A DNA stretch of 64,000 nt. It comes from a bacterium. GTDB taxonomy: Bacteria > Planctomycetota > Planctomycetia > Planctomycetales > Planctomycetaceae. Below, one piece after another: positions 59,353 to 64,000 of this stretch (its first letter is position 1; each line of letters starts with the position of its first letter). Made by a program: the position numbers and the translations under genes. The notes under the pieces were generated by a model. The model made no database searches. It had not been told where the DNA came from and worked only from the letters and a program-made list of their open reading frames with translations. Location: assembly GCA_016125225.1 (NCBI GenBank), contig WGME01000017.1:62001-126000 (forward strand), in the 5' to 3' direction.

Positions 59353-60753
59353 ATGTCGCCGTGGATGCGAGCCCTTCTGTTGCAGGACTACAACACCCGA
59401 GTGGTGTTGCTGGGGACGATTTTCCTCGGCATGAGTTCCGGCATGGTGGGAACGTTGATGCTGCTGCGGCGGCGGGCCCTCGTGGGCGATGTGGCGAGTC
59501 ATGCGGCATTGCCCGGCGTGGGATTCGCTTATCTCATCATGGAACGTATCCATCCGGGGAGTGGCAAATGGTTTCCCGGATTGTTGACGGGGGCCGCGAT
59601 CTCCGCCGGATTGGGATTGCTGTGCAGTCGTGGCTTCGCACGGATACGCCGCATCCGCGAAGACGCTGCATTGGCGATTACGCTCAGCCTGTTTTTTGGT
59701 TGTGGCGTGGTCCTGTTCACCATGATTCAGGGCTTACCCAGCGGGCAGTCGGCCGGACTGAATGAGTTTGTCTTTGGCAAGGCTGCGGCTTTGCTGCAGG
59801 CCGATGTGCAACTGCTGGCGGTGGCCTCCCTCATCGTTTTAGTGACATGCGTGGCACTCGAGAAGGAATTCGCCCTGCTCTGCTTCGACGAAGACTTTGC
59901 CAGCGTGAACGGTTACCCCGTAGCTCGTCTCGATCTGTTGCTGACGCTGCTGGTGATCGGAGTCACCGTGCTGGGCATGCAAAGTGTCGGGTTGTTGCTG
60001 GTGGTGGCGATGCTGGTGATTCCTGCTGCGGCCGCCTCCTATTGGTCGGAACGGCTGCGAACACGGCAGTTTCTGTCAATGCTGATCGGAGGGGCCTCGG
60101 CCGGATTGGGTGTGCTGATCAGTGCCGCTGTTCCCAAATTCGCAGCGGGTGCGGTGATTGTCCTGGCGGGGACCGCGCTGTTTGTCATCAGCCTGTTGTT
60201 CGGACGGACGGGCGGCATTGTCTGGCGTTTACGCGAGCAGTGGAACTTCCGACAGCAGATTGGTCTCGAAGATCTCCTGCGCACCTGCTTCGAAGTTCTC
60301 GAATCTCGCGGACCAGCCACCGGACCGTCCGATTGGTTGAGCGAACTGCCGATCTCAAAAGCAGAGCTTGAAGCGGCGCGGGATTGGGTGTCGGGCCGCC
60401 TACCATATCTGTTACATGTGGCGTGCTATCAGGGGTTGTTGAGGTACGATGCGCAGGGGAACTTGCGACTGACCAGTTCCGGGCGGCGGCGGGCGATTCT
60501 GGCGGTGCGGACTCATCGCCTGTGGGAACGTTACTTGATTGAACATGCCGCGGAAACACCGGAAACGGTCGACCGACGTGCCGATCGAACCGAGCATTTG
60601 TTGCGGGCCGATGCGGTTGAAGAACTGGAAGCCTTGCTGCCGCAGATCGAGCGGCCCATGCCCGTGCCAACGAGTCCCCATGAAACGGCGGCCAGCGAAT
60701 CATCCCTGTTGCCGAGACCCCTTCTGAAAGCAGAGGACCAGCATGCTCAGTGA
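59353..60753 (+). CDS. Metal ABC transporter permease with C-terminal MntR/DtxR-like domain (first permease)
   Basis: 466 residues. Residues 1-290 form an ABC-3 (ZnuB/MntC-type) permease: LMLLRRRALVGDVASHAALPGVGFAYL, NEFVFGKAAAL, QSVGLLLVVAMLVIPAAAASYW. Residues about 300-432 are a cytosolic winged-helix-plus-dimerisation unit like MntR: EDLLRTCFEVLESRG, LRLTSSGRRRAILAVRTHRLWERYL, TEHLLR. Aligned to B. subtilis MntR, ligands D8, H77, E102 and H103 correspond to D307, H388, E414 and H415, and E99 to D411; E11 is an arginine. The stop overlaps the next gene by 11 bases. The sensor may gate transport or regulate expression. Confidence 0.9.
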   Translation: MSPWMRALLLQDYNTRVVLLGTIFLGMSSGMVGTLMLLRRRALVGDVASHAALPGVGFAYLIMERIHPGSGKWFPGLLTGAAISAGLGLLCSRGFARIRRIREDAALAITLSLFFGCGVVLFTMIQGLPSGQSAGLNEFVFGKAAALLQADVQLLAVASLIVLVTCVALEKEFALLCFDEDFASVNGYPVARLDLLLTLLVIGVTVLGMQSVGLLLVVAMLVIPAAAASYWSERLRTRQFLSMLIGGASAGLGVLISAAVPKFAAGAVIVLAGTALFVISLLFGRTGGIVWRLREQWNFRQQIGLEDLLRTCFEVLESRGPATGPSDWLSELPISKAELEAARDWVSGRLPYLLHVACYQGLLRYDAQGNLRLTSSGRRRAILAVRTHRLWERYLIEHAAETPETVDRRADRTEHLLRADAVEELEALLPQIERPMPVPTSPHETAASESSLLPRPLLKAEDQHAQ

Positions 60754-62125
60754 CTGGTCCTGGCTCGACACGTGGATTGTAGTCACCGCGGCCTTGGCGG
60801 CCATGAGCTGTGCCTTGCCTGGCACATGGTTGTTACTGCGTCGACAAAGTCTGTTGGGCGATGCGATCAGTCACTCTGTTTTGCCGGGCATTGTGCTGGC
60901 TTACCTGCTGATCGATCAGTTGGAACATGCCGGTGTCGTAACGCGTGAAACAGCCCTGCTGATCCGGCATCCGTGTTTGTTCGCCGGGGCGGCGGTCACG
61001 GGGGTATTGAGTGGCTGGCTGTCGGAGTTGTTGTCACGTATTGGCCGGTTAGATGCCGGGGCAGCGCTCGGCGTGGTTTACACATCCATGTTTGCTGCCG
61101 GATTGTTGTTGATTCGACTGGCTGCCGACCGGGCTCATATCGATCCGGGCTGCGTCTTGTATGGCAATCTGGAAACCATCGTGACCGATACGTGGGGGAC
61201 AACCGGCATCCCGCGTGCTGCGATCATGAACGGAGCACTGTTGCTGCTGAATCTGCTGTTGCTGCTCATGTTCTTCAAAGAGCTGACGGTCAGTGTTTTT
61301 GACCCCGCGATGGCGGTCTCGATTGGCATTCCGGCGGACCGGGTTCAGCAGGCCTTGCTGGCCTGCACCGGAGCCACGGTGGTTGCCAGTTTTGAGAGCG
61401 TCGGCAGCATCCTGGTGATTGCCATGCTGGTGGTCCCTCCGGCCTGTGCGGTGCTGCTCACCGAGCGGTTATCTCGGGTCTGCTGGTATGCGGCTGTGAT
61501 TGCAGCAGCCTCGGCTCTGGGCGGTCATCTGGCGGCGCTAATCGTTCCCGAATTGACGCGCCGGGTCTTCAATTGGCCGGAACTCGGCGATGCCACGACG
61601 GCCGGAATGATGGCCATTGCGGCGGGATGTCTCTTTCTGCTGGCCTGGATTTGTTCGCCTCATGACGGCCTGATCCGGCAGTACCGCGATCGTTGGCGGT
61701 TGCAGCGGCGGATTGTTGAAGAAGACTTGCTGGGCATCCTGTATCGTCGAGGAAGCCTGCTCCATGAAGTCAGTTTTGCCGCTGATCTGGGGCAACTGAT
61801 GAAGCAGCCTCCGCGAAAGCTCCAACCGGTTCTGGATCGCCTCTGCCGAGCGGGGGCACTGAATTTGCAAGGTGGAGGTTACACCCTGACAGCGATCGGG
61901 ATGCGGCAAGCCGAATCGCTGGTTCGTTCCCATCGGTTATGGGAAAGTTATCTGGCGGAACACTTCGAGCTGTCGGACCGACAATTGCACAATTCTGCCG
62001 AACAATTTGAACATTTTCTCAATCCGCAATTGCGAGAAACCCTGGCGGAAGAACTCCGGCAACCACAGCAGGACCCTCACGGTGCCACCATTCCGCCGGC
62101 CAATCCTCCGGCCTCACAAAGCTAA
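60743..62125 (+). CDS. Metal ABC transporter permease with C-terminal MntR/DtxR-like domain (second permease)
   Basis: 460 residues. Residues 1-302 are an ABC-3 permease (LLRRQSLLGDAISHSVLPGIVLAYL, GNLETIVTD, ESVGSILVIAMLVVPPACAVLL). Residues 320-440 again match MntR: EEDLLGILYRRGSLL, YTLTAIGMRQAESLVRSHRLWESYL, NSAEQFEHFLN. D8, H77, E99, E102 and H103 of MntR correspond to D328, H397, E420, E423 and H424; E11 is a glycine. Two different permeases of one transporter thus each keep a metal site in the cytosol, so a dimeric sensor could form across the heterodimer. Ends at 62125; no terminator was recognised. Confidence 0.9.
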   Translation: MLSDWSWLDTWIVVTAALAAMSCALPGTWLLLRRQSLLGDAISHSVLPGIVLAYLLIDQLEHAGVVTRETALLIRHPCLFAGAAVTGVLSGWLSELLSRIGRLDAGAALGVVYTSMFAAGLLLIRLAADRAHIDPGCVLYGNLETIVTDTWGTTGIPRAAIMNGALLLLNLLLLLMFFKELTVSVFDPAMAVSIGIPADRVQQALLACTGATVVASFESVGSILVIAMLVVPPACAVLLTERLSRVCWYAAVIAAASALGGHLAALIVPELTRRVFNWPELGDATTAGMMAIAAGCLFLLAWICSPHDGLIRQYRDRWRLQRRIVEEDLLGILYRRGSLLHEVSFAADLGQLMKQPPRKLQPVLDRLCRAGALNLQGGGYTLTAIGMRQAESLVRSHRLWESYLAEHFELSDRQLHNSAEQFEHFLNPQLRETLAEELRQPQQDPHGATIPPANPPASQS

Positions 62126-62380
62126 CGTATTCGTTATCCTTCGGGTGGTGGCGAGGTCACCTTACGTAATCGTTACGGACCTATCTAGCCGAACCGAAGA
62201 ACTTCACGTAGTGTTCTATTGAACGCTGGCAAAAGAGCTTACGCTTGCATGGCTAGTTGTTCCCGCCGCGAAGTCTTGACCCAGAATACCTACGTGGTTC
62301 GGGCTTTTCCCTCCAGCGGTGTTCGGAACAGACCCAGCCGTTTTCCATACGGTGCAATTGAGATGGCGTATTCACAGCCA

Positions 62381-64000
62381 ATGTTACAATCCGAGATGGA
62401 AACAACAGAGACGCTGACTGATGACTGGCTGCGTCAGGATATTGAAACGGCCGCTCAGTTACTGCCTGGTCAAGGACCCATTACCGCGTTTGCGTTCGTT
62501 AACCCATTACAGGCCATGGAAGGGTTGCCTTTCGATGAAGGCCTGCAGTTGGGCAGCCGGTTGTACGGTTGCCAGCCCTATCTACCCGAAGGGCGTTATC
62601 GTGAGATGCTCGAGAAGGGCCGCATTCGTTGCGAAGACCTGATCGAAGTTTTGCTGGAAACTCTGGGCGATCGCGCGGACCAATTGATCGGTCGACTAGG
62701 CACACGCTTTCACTTCCAGTTGGCGATGCTGGAACACCCCCTGCGATTGGGGTCGTCGGCCGAACTCAAGTGGGTTGTGGCCGAATCGGATGCTTTGGTC
62801 AAGTTTCGGCCGGAAGTCTCGGAGAAAACGCGTCAGTCAATGCTCCGACGAACGGAAGCCTGGCTGACTCTGCCGGAAGCAAATGCCGATGCTCCGGGTG
62901 CGGAAAACGCGTTGCGTAAAGTGTTGCTGCAGCGGTTCGGTCACGATTTCGCAGACTGGTCGGAAGGACGCTGGACTCGCGTCTGCCTGAATCTGTTGTG
63001 GAATGTCTGTCGGCAGGGAGTGCATCAATCTCCGAATTCTCATCATGCTTCAACGACTGGCCCAATCCGTCCGCGGGATGTGATCTGGAATCTGCAGGGC
63101 GAAGATACCGATCAGCTTGTCCACGAGGTTTTGATTCGATTCTGCGCGGCCTATCTTGACCAAGGCCAGGCCGACTGGAGCATGCCGAACAGTGATCGCC
63201 GGTTCTGGCAAGCCTTCTGCGACTACTACAGCCAACCTGCTCGCATACGGCAACGCTGGTTAAAGCCCCTGCCCGCGATTCTTCAGCAATTACGTGCCTC
63301 GGAAACCGAGCCGTTGCAGTTGATTCGTAATATCCTGCATGGATTTGGCATTTCTCAGGCCGATGCTCCGAATTTTCTGCGGCAGTCGTTGCTCGCGTTT
63401 CGCGGTTGGGCCGGCATGATCTGGCATATGGAATCGCGTCCCGATCGTGTGCCTTTCCCGGTCGAGTCGGGCACGCTGATTGAATTCCTGGCGTTGCGGT
63501 TGCTGCTGGATCAACTAGCCGCCCAGCATTGTGCCAAAAAACTTAAACATGGTTCCGCGATCGTCTGGTCCGATCTCCGCCAGCAGGCTGGTCGCAAAGG
63601 GCGGACCCAGCATGCCCTGCAACTCGATCAGCGGGCCTTTCTGATCTTTCAATTGGCGCAGGTTCGAAACTGGCATCCGGTCGAACTTCTGCAGCAGTCG
63701 CCTCAGGAATGGCAAGTTTTACTGCAGGAAATCGAAGGTTTTTCCAATCTCGAACGCCGTCGGATCTATCATCATGCCTTCGAGCGTGCCTACCAGTCGA
63801 AGGCCCTCGATGCCATCGCGATTCATACCCGGCAGCCGTTGACGGAGCGTCCTGTTCCCAAGTTTCAGGCAGCCTTCTGCATCGATGCCCGTGAGGAGTC
63901 GTTTCGCCGGCATCTTGAAGCCGTTGAACCTGCAGCGGAAACGTTCGGGACGGCCGGTTTCTTTGCCGTGGCGATGCAGTTCCGTGGCGTGGCCGATGCC
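62381..64000 (+). CDS. dabA: DabA-like inorganic carbon/DUF2309 protein, 5' part (cut by window end)
   Basis: Open from 62381 to the right edge: at least 540 residues, more outside. Matches DUF2309/UPF0753, DabA of the DAC inorganic-carbon system: TAAQLLPGQGPITAFAFVNPLQAMEGLPFDEGLQ (parts), YGCQPYLPEGRYREML, and the zinc site QAAFCIDAREESFRRHLE with C500, D502 and H511, followed by GTAGFFAVAMQ. The partner DabB (a NuoL-like membrane subunit) is not upstream and may lie downstream. The N-terminal part is longer than in the shortest DabA proteins. ATG 62381 is used; 62363 and 62396 are in-frame alternatives. It follows the metal ABC operon; a zinc link is speculation. Confidence 0.88.
   Translation, partial: MLQSEMETTETLTDDWLRQDIETAAQLLPGQGPITAFAFVNPLQAMEGLPFDEGLQLGSRLYGCQPYLPEGRYREMLEKGRIRCEDLIEVLLETLGDRADQLIGRLGTRFHFQLAMLEHPLRLGSSAELKWVVAESDALVKFRPEVSEKTRQSMLRRTEAWLTLPEANADAPGAENALRKVLLQRFGHDFADWSEGRWTRVCLNLLWNVCRQGVHQSPNSHHASTTGPIRPRDVIWNLQGEDTDQLVHEVLIRFCAAYLDQGQADWSMPNSDRRFWQAFCDYYSQPARIRQRWLKPLPAILQQLRASETEPLQLIRNILHGFGISQADAPNFLRQSLLAFRGWAGMIWHMESRPDRVPFPVESGTLIEFLALRLLLDQLAAQHCAKKLKHGSAIVWSDLRQQAGRKGRTQHALQLDQRAFLIFQLAQVRNWHPVELLQQSPQEWQVLLQEIEGFSNLERRRIYHHAFERAYQSKALDAIAIHTRQPLTERPVPKFQAAFCIDAREESFRRHLEAVEPAAETFGTAGFFAVAMQFRGVADA

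Overview
The window is bacterial chromosome of about 58% G+C by eye and almost certainly comes from a planctomycete, probably family Planctomycetaceae. The evidence is family content: a DUF1553 (PSD1) protein tail at the left edge, a cytochrome/beta-propeller protein of the PVC type, FHA and multi-spanning Ser/Thr kinases, an ECF sigma factor overlapping a kinase gene, a beta-RFAP synthase homologue, C-terminal leucine-rich repeats of planctomycete type, and many dispersed palindromic repeats. No prophage, insertion sequence, tRNA, rRNA or CRISPR array was seen.

Layout. 1-8800: DUF1553 tail, an ammonium-transporter/hybrid-histidine-kinase fusion, a Gfo/Idh/MocA oxidoreductase, an FHA kinase, a small membrane-anchored protein and scpB. 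9000-18500: small conserved proteins, a NUDIX protein, gluQ, aconitase, a DUF5685-like protein with a 23-cysteine tail, and a GH18 protein. 18600-31350: a large c-type cytochrome protein, glycyl-tRNA synthetase, comB, a molybdate-type ABC pair, a HEAT protein, an SDR, a ribose-type binding protein and permease (no ATPase in view), the SRP RNA and a NUDIX hydrolase. 31600-37050: csrA next to glgC, a pyruvyl transferase, then a patch with two genes of lower G+C (GIY-YIG protein; membrane protein with a HEPN-like Rx4H motif). 37460-42800: CAP protein, polysaccharide deacetylase, HEAT lipoprotein overlapping a STAS gene. 42900-51400: leuA with a complete leader-peptide attenuator, a GT39-type membrane glycosyltransferase, proB, beta-RFAP synthase, a flavoprotein disulfide reductase and two small membrane proteins. 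51400-64000: SppA, a Pro/Ala-rich secreted protein with YHS-like repeats, a kinase/ECF pair, a four-gene metal ABC operon, and the 5' part of a dabA (DUF2309) gene cut by the right edge.

Most notable. (1) A leucine attenuator upstream of leuA: a promoter, a 17-codon leader peptide with seven leucines (four in a row), an antiterminator that competes with a 12-bp intrinsic terminator, then leuA. (2) Both permeases of the metal ABC operon carry a C-terminal MntR/DtxR-like cytosolic domain that keeps most of the metal ligands, so the transporter may sense its own cargo. The operon has a sigma70-like promoter overlapped by a palindrome. (3) An Amt channel with intact pore residues fused to PAS-HisKA-HATPase-REC-REC-HPt. 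(4) A ribose-type permease with an added LRR tail. (5) A 69-nt palindromic element that sits in frame inside a glycosyltransferase gene. At least seven kinds of palindromic repeat lie mostly in intergenic gaps.
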